From Jatrophihabitans sp035642535 (GTDB lineage Bacteria > Actinomycetota > Actinomycetes > Mycobacteriales > Jatrophihabitantaceae): DNA of 64,000 bases. The notes below the pieces were generated by a model. It was given only the letters and a program-made list of their open reading frames with translations. It did no database searches and was not told the DNA's origin. The stretch spans positions 1-64,000 of the forward strand of contig DASQSE010000124.1 of the NCBI GenBank assembly GCA_035642535.1. The letters run 5' to 3'. The position numbers and the translations under genes are program-made. Below, one piece after another: positions 32,905 to 41,650 of this stretch (within the stretch, counting starts at the first letter, position 1; each line of letters starts with the position of its first letter).

Positions 32905-33921
32905 TCAGAACTGCACGACCAAGCGCGCGGGCACGCGGCCGGCCAGCACGTCGTCGAAGCTCTCGTTGATCTCGTCGAGACGCCGCGGTTCGAGCACTAC
33001 CTCGGTGCGACCGGCGGCGTGCAGCGCGAAGACCTCGGCGAGGTCCTGCCGGGTTCCGACGATCGAACCGATGACCGACCGGCCACCGAGCACGGTGGAG
33101 AAGATCGGCACGTTGACTGCGGCGTTGTCGGCCGGCAGGCCGACCATGACCAGCCGGCCACCGTAGGACAGCGAGGCCAGCGCCTGCTCGAAGACCTTCT
33201 GGTTCGCGGCGAGCACAACTGCAACGTCAGCACCGCCGACGCGCTGGATCTCCGCCACGGGATCGCTCGTGGCTGCGTTCACCAGGTGGTCGGCCCCCAA
33301 GCGTTCGGCGAGCTTCAGCTTGGTTTCCTCGATGTCGACTGCGGTGACCAGGCCGCCGACGATGCGGGCGTACTGGACGGCGAGGTGCCCGAGGCCGCCG
33401 ATGCCGAAGACGGCAACGCGCTCGGCGGGGGTGACGTTCGCGACCCTGATCGCCTTGTACGTCGTGACACCCGCGCAGGTGAGCGGCGCTGCGTCCAGCG
33501 AGGTCACGCCGTCCGGAACCCGGACGACCCCGTGGGCGAAGGCGGCCGCGAATTCGGCGTAGCCACCGTCCACGGAGTATCCGGTGTTGTGCTGCTTCGG
33601 GCACAGCGTTTCCCAGCCGGCGATGCAGTACCGGCAGTTGCCGCACGACGTGGCAAGCCACGGGATCGCGACCCGCGCCCCCAGCCACTCGGCACTTTCC
33701 ACTCCGGCACCGACGCCTTCGACAATGCCGACGCCCTCGTGCCCGGGGATGAACGGCAGGCTGGGCTTGATCGGCCAGTCGCCGTGTGCCGCGTGGATGT
33801 CGGTGTGGCAGATGCCCGAGGTTTCGAGCCGGACGAGCAGTTGGCCCGGTCCCGGTTCTGGCACCGGAACGTCCTTGACGACCAATGGCTCGGTGAAGCT
33901 GGTGACGACGGCTGCCCTCAT
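32905..33921 (-). CDS. zinc-dependent alcohol dehydrogenase, AdhP type
   Basis: This 338-residue medium-chain dehydrogenase has catalytic zinc ligands in SGICHTDIHAAHGDW and PGHEGVG, four structural-zinc cysteines in CGNCRYCIAGWETLC, and an NAD site GIGGLGHLAVQYA. The AdhP type oxidises primary alcohols to aldehydes or works in reverse. ATG 33921 has GGAGG six bases upstream. It is transcribed in the same direction as, and downstream of, an isochorismatase homologue and a GAF-domain regulator. Confidence 0.9.
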   Translation of the reverse strand: MRAAVVTSFTEPLVVKDVPVPEPGPGQLLVRLETSGICHTDIHAAHGDWPIKPSLPFIPGHEGVGIVEGVGAGVESAEWLGARVAIPWLATSCGNCRYCIAGWETLCPKQHNTGYSVDGGYAEFAAAFAHGVVRVPDGVTSLDAAPLTCAGVTTYKAIRVANVTPAERVAVFGIGGLGHLAVQYARIVGGLVTAVDIEETKLKLAERLGADHLVNAATSDPVAEIQRVGGADVAVVLAANQKVFEQALASLSYGGRLVMVGLPADNAAVNVPIFSTVLGGRSVIGSIVGTRQDLAEVFALHAAGRTEVVLEPRRLDEINESFDDVLAGRVPARLVVQF

Positions 33922-34011
33922 GGCCCGCCTCCGATGTGAGTTCTCTTTGCTGACACACCGGAGGTTATGGATCACAACGTTGCGGCGACGTTGCAACCAG
34001 TCGAGCGGCAC

Positions 34012-34611
34012 TCACTCGGGAATGTCGTCCGTGGTCGCAGCCACCAGCCCGAACAGGTCGGCGATGGAGGCAAGGCTGGCGGCCTGCAACGTCGCGGCAT
34101 CGACCCAGCTGCCGTCGGTACCGCGCAGGCCTCGTGCTGCGGTCGCGCTCGCCACGACGGTCGCTTGATGGCCGAGGTGGAACGCGTCGAACGCCGTCGC
34201 GCTGACGCTGCCGTGCGTCATGAAGCCGGCCAGCACGAGATCGCGCCGCATCGTCGGGCGCAATTGCTTGTAGAGCTCGGTCGCGAAGAAGGCGCTCGGA
34301 TAGCGCTTGACGATCACAAGCTCGCCCGGCCTGGGCGCGACCTCCGGGCTGATCTGCCCGGTATCTGCCGTGATGTCGAAGGGCGTCCCCTTGCCCGCGT
34401 CATGCATAACGTGGACGACGGGGGCACGCACGGCTCGTGCCCGCGCCAGGAGGATGGCAGCAGCGTGGATTGCGTCCTCGACCCCATCAAGCTGGAGTTC
34501 GCCTTGCCGGTACGTGTTCTGGCAATCGATCAGCATCAGCACAGAGTTGTGCAGCGGCGCCGGCTTGGCGTTCAGCGAGTACAGGTCGCGGAGGGTGATA
34601 GGTCCGGACAT
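34012..34611 (-). CDS. isochorismatase-like hydrolase with Ser in place of the catalytic Cys
   Basis: This 199-residue protein has the isochorismatase-like fold. Asp29 in LMLIDCQNTY and Lys102 in VIVKRYPSAF fit two of the three catalytic residues. Where the family has GFMTHxCV, this protein has GFMTHGSVSA with Ser135, and the codon AGC is clear. Loss of the nucleophile suggests a changed reaction, a binding role, or decay. It lies 90 bases upstream of the alcohol dehydrogenase start and 79 bases downstream of the GAF regulator, all on one strand. Confidence 0.8.
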   Translation of the reverse strand: MSGPITLRDLYSLNAKPAPLHNSVLMLIDCQNTYRQGELQLDGVEDAIHAAAILLARARAVRAPVVHVMHDAGKGTPFDITADTGQISPEVAPRPGELVIVKRYPSAFFATELYKQLRPTMRRDLVLAGFMTHGSVSATAFDAFHLGHQATVVASATAARGLRGTDGSWVDAATLQAASLASIADLFGLVAATTDDIPE

Positions 34612-34690
34612 GACCGGACACCTCCTTCGGGAAGCGGATGAGCGTCACCGTAGGAGGTGTCACGTTGTCGAAACGTTGCAGTTGATCGCC

Positions 34691-36124
34691 CTAGGAGGCC
34701 ACGACCTGGGCTCGTGCGATCGCGGCCGCCGACTGCGGGGATTGGGCTGGCAGCAGCCGCGCCAATATCTCCCACGCGTGCAGGTCATCGGCACCCCACG
34801 GCTGCTCCACCCAACTGCGCACGATGGCCGGATCGCGACTGGTCAACACCGCCGCGCGCAGCTGCTGCTCGATCACCGTGCGGTAGTCGACGATGGTCGG
34901 TGCCTCGGACGAGGGAAGTAACGGGCCGCGATAGGCGGCAAGGGCATCGGCAAGCCGGCCGTCGGCGAGCAGGTCGCACACGACGCGGAAGTCCGCGCGC
35001 ACCCGCCGCCGCAGCTTGTACGGGCGCGAGGCGAGCACATCGTTGCCGAGCAGCGCACGCAATCGCGAGATCTCCGCGCGCAACGTCACCGGGTGGATGT
35101 CGTCGCCGTACAGGTCGAGGCCGAGTCGTTCGCCGCTGACCCCGACACCGCTGAGCACGAGTGCGACGACGATCTCGCTGTGCCGCGGACTGAGCCGCTC
35201 GACTCGGCCGTCGATGCACAGCTCGGCATGGTCGGTTCCCAGCGCGCGCAGTTGGGCTCGCGAGTCGAACTCGTCAGCCGGCCGGTTCGATTCATCGGGA
35301 GACACGAGAAGATGCCCGGTGCCGCCGACCTGCTCGACGAACACTCGCGTGCCGTCGGACAGCAGTGCCGGCCCGGGAATGAGGTGCCGAAGCGACCGGG
35401 CCTTCATCCCGGGCGCGACGTGCAGGACGCGACCCTTCGGCGTCACGAGCGCAAGTGGTTCGCGCGCCTCTTCCAACACCTGCACATATCGCTCGCGGGC
35501 GAGGCCGTCCGAGAGCGCCAGCCGGCGAGCCAACTCGTTCTCGGCCGCCTTGGCCGTCGCCCGTATCGCGGTCAATGCCTGCTGTGAGCCGATCCGGCGG
35601 TCACCGGTGAGGTCGATCGCGCCGAGCACTTCGCCGGTGTCCGGATCGCGCACCGGCGCGGCAGAGCAAGCCCACCGGCGAGCTGCCTCTTTGTAGTGCT
35701 CGGGGCCGATGATCTGCACGGCCCGCCCGAGCTCGAGTGCTGTTCCGGGCGCGTTCGTCCCGGCTTGCGATTCGCTCCACACGGCGCCCGGCACGAAGTT
35801 CATGCGCTCGGCCATGCGCAGCGTCCCCGGATCACCCTCGACCCACAGCAGGACGCCATCAGCATCGCTGATCGCCCAGATGTGACCGTCCTCGGTGGCG
35901 GACTCGCCGAGCAGTTCGCGGAACAACGGCAGCAGTGCCCGCATCTCGTGAGCGTGCCGGTACTGCTCGAGGGTGTCGGCCGCGAGTTGCACCGGCGGTA
36001 GCGCGCTGTCGTCCGGCCGGACGCGTGCTCCGCGGCTGCGCCGCCAGGAACCCAGGACGAGAGGCCTTACGCGCGAGGAAGCGCTGCCGGCGTCTGCGTC
36101 CTGGGTCGAGCCCGATCTCTGCAC
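34691..36124 (-). CDS. GAF-domain transcriptional regulator with C-terminal winged helix
   Basis: This 477-residue protein has an N-terminus like AcoR-type regulators (SWRRSRGARVRPDD ... GHIWAISDADGVLLWVEGDP) with a GAF domain (EVLGAIDLTGD). The central sigma-54 AAA domain is missing. Instead the C-terminus has a winged helix of the OmpR/SARP kind (LSPRHSEIVVALVLSG ... LRAEISRLRALLGNDVLASRPYKL) and a helical BTAD-like end. In actinomycetes such proteins often control neighbouring dehydrogenase genes, here probably the alcohol dehydrogenase. GTG 36124 follows GAGGA. Confidence 0.8.
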   Translation of the reverse strand: MQRSGSTQDADAGSASSRVRPLVLGSWRRSRGARVRPDDSALPPVQLAADTLEQYRHAHEMRALLPLFRELLGESATEDGHIWAISDADGVLLWVEGDPGTLRMAERMNFVPGAVWSESQAGTNAPGTALELGRAVQIIGPEHYKEAARRWACSAAPVRDPDTGEVLGAIDLTGDRRIGSQQALTAIRATAKAAENELARRLALSDGLARERYVQVLEEAREPLALVTPKGRVLHVAPGMKARSLRHLIPGPALLSDGTRVFVEQVGGTGHLLVSPDESNRPADEFDSRAQLRALGTDHAELCIDGRVERLSPRHSEIVVALVLSGVGVSGERLGLDLYGDDIHPVTLRAEISRLRALLGNDVLASRPYKLRRRVRADFRVVCDLLADGRLADALAAYRGPLLPSSEAPTIVDYRTVIEQQLRAAVLTSRDPAIVRSWVEQPWGADDLHAWEILARLLPAQSPQSAAAIARAQVVAS

Positions 36125-36263
36125 AGTTCCTCGCCGCGTCGTCGTCCTGTCAATTCCATTCCGACGTACGCGACGCCCCGGCACACGTGCCATTGGTCAT
36201 GAACACGGCATGGCAAACGGCACGTGTCCGGGGTGTTGTTGGACGCTGCAACCGCGTCCGGGG

Positions 36264-36467
36264 TCAGACTGGGCGGACGTTCTCCGCTTGCGGGCCCTTC
36301 TGGCCCTGGGTCGTGTCGAACTCGACGCGCTGGTTGTCTTCCAGGCTCTTGTACCCGCTGCCGGTGATGGCGGAGAAATGGACGAAGACGTCCTTGCTGC
36401 CGTCATCGGGGGCGATGAACCCGAAGCCCTTCTCGCTGTTGAACCACTTCACAGTGCCTTGTGCCAT
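36264..36467 (-). CDS. cspA: cold-shock protein
   Basis: This 67-residue OB-fold protein carries both RNA-binding motifs, KGFGFI and VFVHFS, in the standard order (GTVKWFNSEKGFGFIAPDDG). It acts as an RNA chaperone or antiterminator. A GAGGAG lies about 11 bases upstream of the start. The 211 bases to the next start include a long untranslated leader, as is usual for csp genes and their post-transcriptional control. Confidence 0.97.
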   Translation of the reverse strand: MAQGTVKWFNSEKGFGFIAPDDGSKDVFVHFSAITGSGYKSLEDNQRVEFDTTQGQKGPQAENVRPV

Positions 36468-36678
36468 TTGTCGTGCTTCTCCTCTATTGGAGCCATGCTG
36501 ACCGCGCACACCGTGTGCGTGGTCTGGTCTTTGCGGTGGCGGCTCTCGATGGAACTGAAAGGCGACAGACGCAACTGCAACAAATCCTGCGTCGCGCATC
36601 GGGCCGATGAAGGAACTGCTGACAACCGCCGACCACGCTAGCAGAACCGGCGGGCATATTGGCCTCACCTGCAGGGGC

Positions 36679-37377
36679 TTAGCTGAAGACGGCCAGCCAG
36701 ATCGCGACGTAGTGACACAACGCGGCCAGCAGCGTGCAGGCGTGGAAGACCTCATGGAAGCCGAAGGTGCCCGGCCACGGGTCGGGTCGCTTGATGCCGT
36801 AGACGAGCGCCCCGAGCGTGTAGAGGACCCCACCAGCGGCGATCAGCACGAACGCGGCGACACCGCCGTTGCGCAATAGGTCGGGGAAGACGAAGACCGC
36901 CACCCAACCCACCGCGATGTAGCACGGCAGCGCCAGCCAGTGTGGCGCCTGGGGCCAGGCCGTCTGCAGGACGACGCCGAACACCGCGCCGGTCCAGACC
37001 GCGGCGAGCACGGCGAGCGCCGCAGTGCGGGGCAGGGTGAGAGCGGCGATCGGGGTGTAGGTGCCGGCGATGAACACGAAGATCATGGAGTGGTCGAGGC
37101 GCTTCATGATCGCTCGGCCGCGCGGCCCCCAGTTCAACCGGTGATAGAGCGCGGACGTGCCGAACAGCAGCGTCACGGTCGCCGCGTAGATACCGGTCGT
37201 GGCGCCCGCGGACTCTCCGCGCGCGGCGGCTGCCACCGCGACAAGCACGGCCCCGGTGACGATCGACACGATGGCGGCGTAGGCGTGCAGCCAGCCACGC
37301 AGCCGCGGCTTGAGCTCGGCGACTGCGCTGGCGAGCGCTGCCGCGCCAGGCACGCTCATCGCGCCGGGGGTCGTCAT
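36679..37377 (-). CDS. hemolysin III / PAQR-family membrane protein
   Basis: This 232-residue protein has seven hydrophobic segments. The PAQR metal motifs are present: SALYHRLNW after the second segment, LDHSMIF, and FHEVFHACTLLAALCHY near the end, giving the three zinc histidines plus Ser and Asp. The bacterial HlyIII/TrhA group influences membrane properties; hydrolytic activity on lipids has been suggested for PAQR proteins. The gene stands alone between csp and an ArsR-like regulator. Confidence 0.9.
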   Translation of the reverse strand: MTTPGAMSVPGAAALASAVAELKPRLRGWLHAYAAIVSIVTGAVLVAVAAAARGESAGATTGIYAATVTLLFGTSALYHRLNWGPRGRAIMKRLDHSMIFVFIAGTYTPIAALTLPRTAALAVLAAVWTGAVFGVVLQTAWPQAPHWLALPCYIAVGWVAVFVFPDLLRNGGVAAFVLIAAGGVLYTLGALVYGIKRPDPWPGTFGFHEVFHACTLLAALCHYVAIWLAVFS

Positions 37378-37426
37378 GCCAGCAGGTTACCGAACCGTAG
37401 CTTCACCTGGCATGCGGTCCTTGGCG

Positions 37427-38434
37427 TTATGCGAGGCGGGTTCGGTCGTTCGGTGCCTGGCCCTGGCTCGCGGCGATGATGCTGGCGGCCAGTGCGGTGC
37501 GTTGATACAGGACGCGCCGTCCGGCGCGCCAGGATGTGACGAGCCCGGTGCGGCGCAGGACGGCGAGGTGCGCGCTGACAGCGGGCATGCTCTGGGCGAG
37601 TTCGCGGGCGAGGTCCGAGGTCGACTTGGGCAGGCCGACGTTGCGCAGTATCGCGGCGCGGGTGCGTCCGAGCAGCGCGGCGAGCGCGTCGGCCTCAGGC
37701 TCGGGGATCTCGGCCGTGGGCCAGAGCTCGCCGATGCCCCGTGGCCCGTAGGTGATGCTCGGCGAGTTTCCGGCGTCGATGTCGGCCATGACGTGTGGCC
37801 AGGCGAAGACGCAAGGCACGAGCAGCAGGCCTGCGCCTGCCAAGTGATGTTCGCTGCCTTGGGCGCTGCTCCGGACGGTGATCGCGTGTTCGGCGAGTTC
37901 GAGTTCGGGATGCAGGTCGGCGAGCAGTGCCGCGATGCCGCCGCGCGCCAATCGGGCGGCGCGGTAGGCGACGTCGGCATCGAGGACGGCGCGGATCTGC
38001 GGCCAGTACGGCTGGATGGCGACGGTCCAGTACTGCCGAAGCGCCTCGGCGATGCGCGGGCCGCCGCCGTGGTCGGAGATCCGTTTCGCCTCGGCGGGCA
38101 GCGCGCCGCGCCAGACGACCTCGAGGTCGGCGCGTAGCCGCTGCGGGGTGAGGCCGGCGACGAGGGCCAGCTGCGCGTCGATGGAGGTGGACGGCTCGCA
38201 CGCACCGGCGAGCAAGAAGCTGGCGACGTGCGGGCGCGGCGCCGGGACGATCGCGCGCAGCGTCTGCATGTCGACCCGAGACAGCCGGCTTCGGGTCTTG
38301 TCGAACCACGCTCGGTGCAGTTCGGGGATCTGCCCGCTGTGCAACACGTACAGGCTCTCGGCCACCTCGGCGAGTGGCGAGTATGCGAATCGCAGCCGCT
38401 CCAGGTCGCCGGGGCTGAGCCGCAGCCGGATCAC
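37427..38434 (-). CDS. ArsR-like winged-helix regulator (DUF5937 type)
   Basis: This 335-residue protein has an N-terminal domain (IRLRLSPGDLERLRFAYSPL ... AESLYVL) and a C-terminal winged helix (RTRAAILRNVGLPKSTSDLA ... MPAVSAHLAVLRRTGLVTSWRAGRRVLYQ). This is the layout of actinobacterial ArsR-family regulators with a large N-terminal sensor. There is no ArsR metal box. The GTG at 38434 is four bases past the stop of the upstream DUF4440-like gene, so the two form an operon. Confidence 0.82.
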   Translation of the reverse strand: MIRLRLSPGDLERLRFAYSPLAEVAESLYVLHSGQIPELHRAWFDKTRSRLSRVDMQTLRAIVPAPRPHVASFLLAGACEPSTSIDAQLALVAGLTPQRLRADLEVVWRGALPAEAKRISDHGGGPRIAEALRQYWTVAIQPYWPQIRAVLDADVAYRAARLARGGIAALLADLHPELELAEHAITVRSSAQGSEHHLAGAGLLLVPCVFAWPHVMADIDAGNSPSITYGPRGIGELWPTAEIPEPEADALAALLGRTRAAILRNVGLPKSTSDLARELAQSMPAVSAHLAVLRRTGLVTSWRAGRRVLYQRTALAASIIAASQGQAPNDRTRLA

Positions 38435-38438
38435 GCCG

Positions 38439-38807
38439 TCACCGTACCGCCGCCTGCTCCGGCAACGGCCAGACGCACGCGTGCACGCACACCCACTGCC
38501 CGTCGCGGCGCGCGTAGGTGTCGAGGTAGCGATTGGCGCGACCCGGCCGCGTCGCACTCCAGGTGCGGGCCGACACGGTCGCGGTGTCGCCGGCGATGTG
38601 GATCGCAACCTCGTCGATGGTCAGCGACGGCGCGGGGTTCTCGCGCAGGTCGGCGCGGTAGCGCTCCTCGTCCCACATTTCGCCGGTGCGGCCGTCGAGG
38701 TAGCGGAAGTCGCTGCCGAGAACGACCCGCAGCTGTTCCCACGACCCCTCGCGGCAGGCATCGATGAATCGCTCGTTCCGAGCTGTCAGCGCGTCGACAT
38801 CGTCCAC
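38439..38807 (-). CDS. SnoaL/DUF4440-like small protein
   Basis: This 122-residue protein has an NTF2-like cone fold pattern: DALTARNERFIDACREGSWEQL, SDFRYLDGRTGEMWDEERY, then paired strands VAIHIAGDTATVSARTW and RYLDTYARRDGQWVCVHA. DUF4440 proteins include small isomerases and hydrolases, often of unknown substrate. GTG 38807 is chosen; the longer frame runs antisense through the HAF gene. It is the first gene of a two-gene operon with the regulator. Confidence 0.7.
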   Translation of the reverse strand: MDDVDALTARNERFIDACREGSWEQLRVVLGSDFRYLDGRTGEMWDEERYRADLRENPAPSLTIDEVAIHIAGDTATVSARTWSATRPGRANRYLDTYARRDGQWVCVHACVWPLPEQAAVR

Positions 38808-38922
38808 GCAATAACAGTGCGGAGCGACCCGCCGGAGCGGCAACGATTCGCGCGTGCCGGAATCGTTGCTCGGCAAGCGCCGGCCCGGCGAAGCTCCCTG
38901 CGAATCAGAGGGGAGCGAGACA

Positions 38923-40086
38923 GTGATCTCGATGCGACGGCGAACCATGATCACCCTCGGCGCGGCGGTGCTGGCGATGTCGATCGCCGGCCCTGGAGCG
39001 GCTCGCGCGGACGACGGGCCGGCATATCGCGTCACCTTGCTGGGCTCGCTCGGCGGGGCGCCCAGCCGCAGCAACAGCATCAACGACCACGGTCTGGTGA
39101 GCGGCTACTCCACCCTGCCGGACGGCACGCGGCATGCCGTCGCGTGGACCGGCACGACGGCGCATGACCTTGGCACGCTCGGCGGTGCGAACAGCAGCGT
39201 CGCGTGGCCGGTCAAGAACGAGTGGGGGCTGGTCGCCGGCATATCGCAGACCTCGACCACAGACCCGCTGCACGAGCCGTGGAGTTGCGCGGCGTTCATT
39301 CCCTACACCGGCCAGGAGTGCCGCGGTTTCGCATCGGACGGTCACCGGAGGTGGGCGCTGCCGACGCTCGGCGGCAACAACGGATTCGCCGCCGGGGCGA
39401 ACAACCTGGGGCAGATCACCGGTTGGGCCGAGACGCCGGTGCACGATCCGACGTGCGTCGACGGCCAGGTGCTGCAGTTCCTCCCGGTGGTCTACGGGCC
39501 GCGACCCGGCAGCATCCGTGCCCTGCCGCTGCTGCCCGGCGACACGTCCGGCGCTGCGACGGCGATCAACGATCGCAGTCAGGCAGTCGGCATCTCCGGG
39601 CTGTGCGACCAGGCGGTCGGACGACTCACCGCGCGGCACGCCGTGCTCTGGTCGCACGGCACCGTCCACGACCTGGGCACGCTGGGTGCCGACTGGTGGA
39701 ACACGCCGATGGCCATAAACAAGCACGGGGACGTCGTCGGCTTCGCCGGCGATCCGAGCGACATCTCCGGGACGGTCACGCACGCGTTCATCTGGACAGG
39801 GCACGGCAGCATGCGGCCGCTCATCCCCGGTGACGTCAACTCCACCGCGGCCGGCATCAACGATCGCGGCGACGTCGTCGGCACGACCTGCGACGCGACG
39901 GGCGCTAGCTGCCACGGCTTCCTCTGGCAGCACGGCCGGCTGACGATCCTCGACGAGGCCGCTCGCGCGACTGGCTTCACCGGTGACATTGTCGCGGCCA
40001 CAGACATCAACGACCGCGGGGTGATCACCGGGCGGGCAACTGTTGACGGGGTCGGCTACGCGATCCGCATCGACTCGTCAATGTAG
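38923..40086 (+). CDS. secreted HAF-repeat protein
   Basis: This 387-residue exported protein has a signal peptide (RRRTMITLGAAVLAMSIAGPGAARA) followed by repeated HAF-type units, each containing an xAxxINDxGxVVG strand and a W-T/LGTLGG segment. Examples are SINDHGLVSGYS, AWTGTTAHDLGTLGG, AINDRSQAVGIS, AINKHGDVVGFAG, GINDRGDVVGTT and DINDRGVITGRA. The repeats probably build a beta-propeller. The function is unknown. GTG 38923 has GGGGAG upstream. The last nine bases overlap the convergent nudK gene. Confidence 0.8.
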   Translation: MISMRRRTMITLGAAVLAMSIAGPGAARADDGPAYRVTLLGSLGGAPSRSNSINDHGLVSGYSTLPDGTRHAVAWTGTTAHDLGTLGGANSSVAWPVKNEWGLVAGISQTSTTDPLHEPWSCAAFIPYTGQECRGFASDGHRRWALPTLGGNNGFAAGANNLGQITGWAETPVHDPTCVDGQVLQFLPVVYGPRPGSIRALPLLPGDTSGAATAINDRSQAVGISGLCDQAVGRLTARHAVLWSHGTVHDLGTLGADWWNTPMAINKHGDVVGFAGDPSDISGTVTHAFIWTGHGSMRPLIPGDVNSTAAGINDRGDVVGTTCDATGASCHGFLWQHGRLTILDEAARATGFTGDIVAATDINDRGVITGRATVDGVGYAIRIDSSM

Positions 40087-40758
40087 CGCCAGGGGCCCAT
40101 CGAGCACGGCCCACTGCAGCAGCATGATCGTCTTGCCGTCGGTGATGCGGCCGTCGCGTGTCATCGCTACCGCGTCGTCGATCGACACTTCCAACGCCTC
40201 GATGTCCTCGCCGTCGTCGGCGACTCCACCGCCGGTGCCCGTCTGGTCGGCGGGGGAGTAGGGAGCTGCATAGAAGTGCAACCGTTCGGTGACCGAGCCC
40301 GGGCTCATGTAGGCGTCGAAGGCATGCGTGAGTGCGCCGACGGTGACGCCGAGTTCCTCGCTGGTTTCGCGTCGGATTGCGATCTCTGGATCGTCGCCGT
40401 CGAGCAGTCCGGCCGCGGTCTCGATGAGCATGCCGTCCGGGTGGTCGTTGACGTACGCCGGGTAGCGGAATTGACGGGTCAATAGGACCGTCCGTCGCTC
40501 GATGTCGTAGAGCAGGATCGTGGCGCCGTTGCCGCGGTCGTAGGTCTCGCGTTGCTGGGTCGTCCAACTGCCGTCGCGGCGGCGGTAGTCGAAGGTGGTG
40601 CGGCGCAGCACGTGCCAGCCGGCCGAGGTCAGTTCGACGTCGCGGACGACGACGTCGGGATTGCGCGCCAGGTCTCGCCCGACCTGGTCGAGCCCGATCC
40701 GGCCTCGATGGTCGGGGCTGTCGACGCCGGGTTTGCCGTGCGCGGTTCGGTCGGACAC
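40078..40758 (-). CDS. nudK: Nudix hydrolase, GDP-mannose pyrophosphatase (NudK) type
   Basis: This 226-residue protein has a Nudix box near IRRETSEELGV, preceded by ETAAGLLDGDDPE. Strong NudK-like features follow: AYMSPGSVTERLHFY, the loop GGGVADDGEDIEAL, and GRITDGKTIMLLQW at the end. NudK cleaves GDP-mannose to GMP and mannose-1-phosphate. An N-terminal extension of about 25 residues is not part of the fold. The gene is divergent from a DeoR regulator 41 bases away. Confidence 0.82.
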   Translation of the reverse strand: MSDRTAHGKPGVDSPDHRGRIGLDQVGRDLARNPDVVVRDVELTSAGWHVLRRTTFDYRRRDGSWTTQQRETYDRGNGATILLYDIERRTVLLTRQFRYPAYVNDHPDGMLIETAAGLLDGDDPEIAIRRETSEELGVTVGALTHAFDAYMSPGSVTERLHFYAAPYSPADQTGTGGGVADDGEDIEALEVSIDDAVAMTRDGRITDGKTIMLLQWAVLDGPLALH

Positions 40759-40799
40759 TCGGCTAGCCTAGCTGCAGAAACGTGCAATATCGTGAAGGA

Positions 40800-41591
40800 A
40801 TGCGAATCCTGGCGGCTGAACGTCGAGATCTGCTCCTCGCCCGTCTCCGCTCGGACGGCAAGGTCGTCGCCAAGGCTCTCGCGGCAGAGCTGGGGCTGTC
40901 GGAAGACAGCATCCGCAGAGACCTGCGCGAGCTTGCGGCCGCCGGGCTGTGCCAGCGGGTCTACGGGGGAGCGGTCCCGGCCTCGCCGGCGCTTGCCGAC
41001 TACGCGACCCGGCGCGCGGTCGAGCCGCGGAGCAAGCAGGCCGTGGCCAGGCACGCAGCGACCTTCGTCGGCACGGGCAGCGTCGCGATCCTCGATGGCG
41101 GCACGACCACCTTGGCGGTGACGCGAACACTGCCGACGGATCTCGTTTGCACCGTGATCACGCACAGCCCGACGATCGCCGGCGCGTTGCTCGATCACTC
41201 CGGCGTCGAGATCATCCTGATCGGCGGGCGGGTCTTCAAGCACTCAGCGGTCACATGTGGCGCGGCGGCGGTCGAGGCGGCCGGCGCAATCTCGGCTGAC
41301 GTCTTCCTCCTCGGCGTCACCGGCGTGCACCCGACCCACGGGCTCACGACCGGCGACGCCGACGAAGCCGCGATGAAGCGGGCCCTGGCCCAGCGGGCCG
41401 CGGAAACCTATGTGCTGGCCAGCGTCGAGAAACTGGGCGCTGCATCCCGCTTTGCGGTACTTCCGTTCACTGACGTCGCTGGAGTCGTCACCGACGGCCA
41501 GGACAACGACGTTGCGGATGAGCTCGCCGCTCGAGGAGTCAACGTCGTCAACGGCCGCGGAGTCGGTGCGGAGTTGGCTCGGGACGGATGA
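40800..41591 (+). CDS. DeoR-family transcriptional regulator
   Basis: This 263-residue regulator has an N-terminal helix-turn-helix (AAERRDLLLARLRSDGKVVA ... LSEDSIRRDLRELAAAGLCQRVYGGA) and a C-terminal sugar-phosphate sensor fold (SVAILDGGTTTLAVTRTL, IILIGGRVF, DVFLLGVTGVH). Effectors are usually phosphorylated sugars. The start is ATG 40800; GTG 40782 is possible and could give a leaderless mRNA. Divergence from nudK suggests joint control of sugar-nucleotide metabolism. Confidence 0.87.
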   Translation: MRILAAERRDLLLARLRSDGKVVAKALAAELGLSEDSIRRDLRELAAAGLCQRVYGGAVPASPALADYATRRAVEPRSKQAVARHAATFVGTGSVAILDGGTTTLAVTRTLPTDLVCTVITHSPTIAGALLDHSGVEIILIGGRVFKHSAVTCGAAAVEAAGAISADVFLLGVTGVHPTHGLTTGDADEAAMKRALAQRAAETYVLASVEKLGAASRFAVLPFTDVAGVVTDGQDNDVADELAARGVNVVNGRGVGAELARDG

Positions 41592-41650
41592 CTGCCGAGC
41601 CGACTCAACCCCTCAGCTGCGCGCGGTGATCGGGCGCTATGTTGTGCGCT

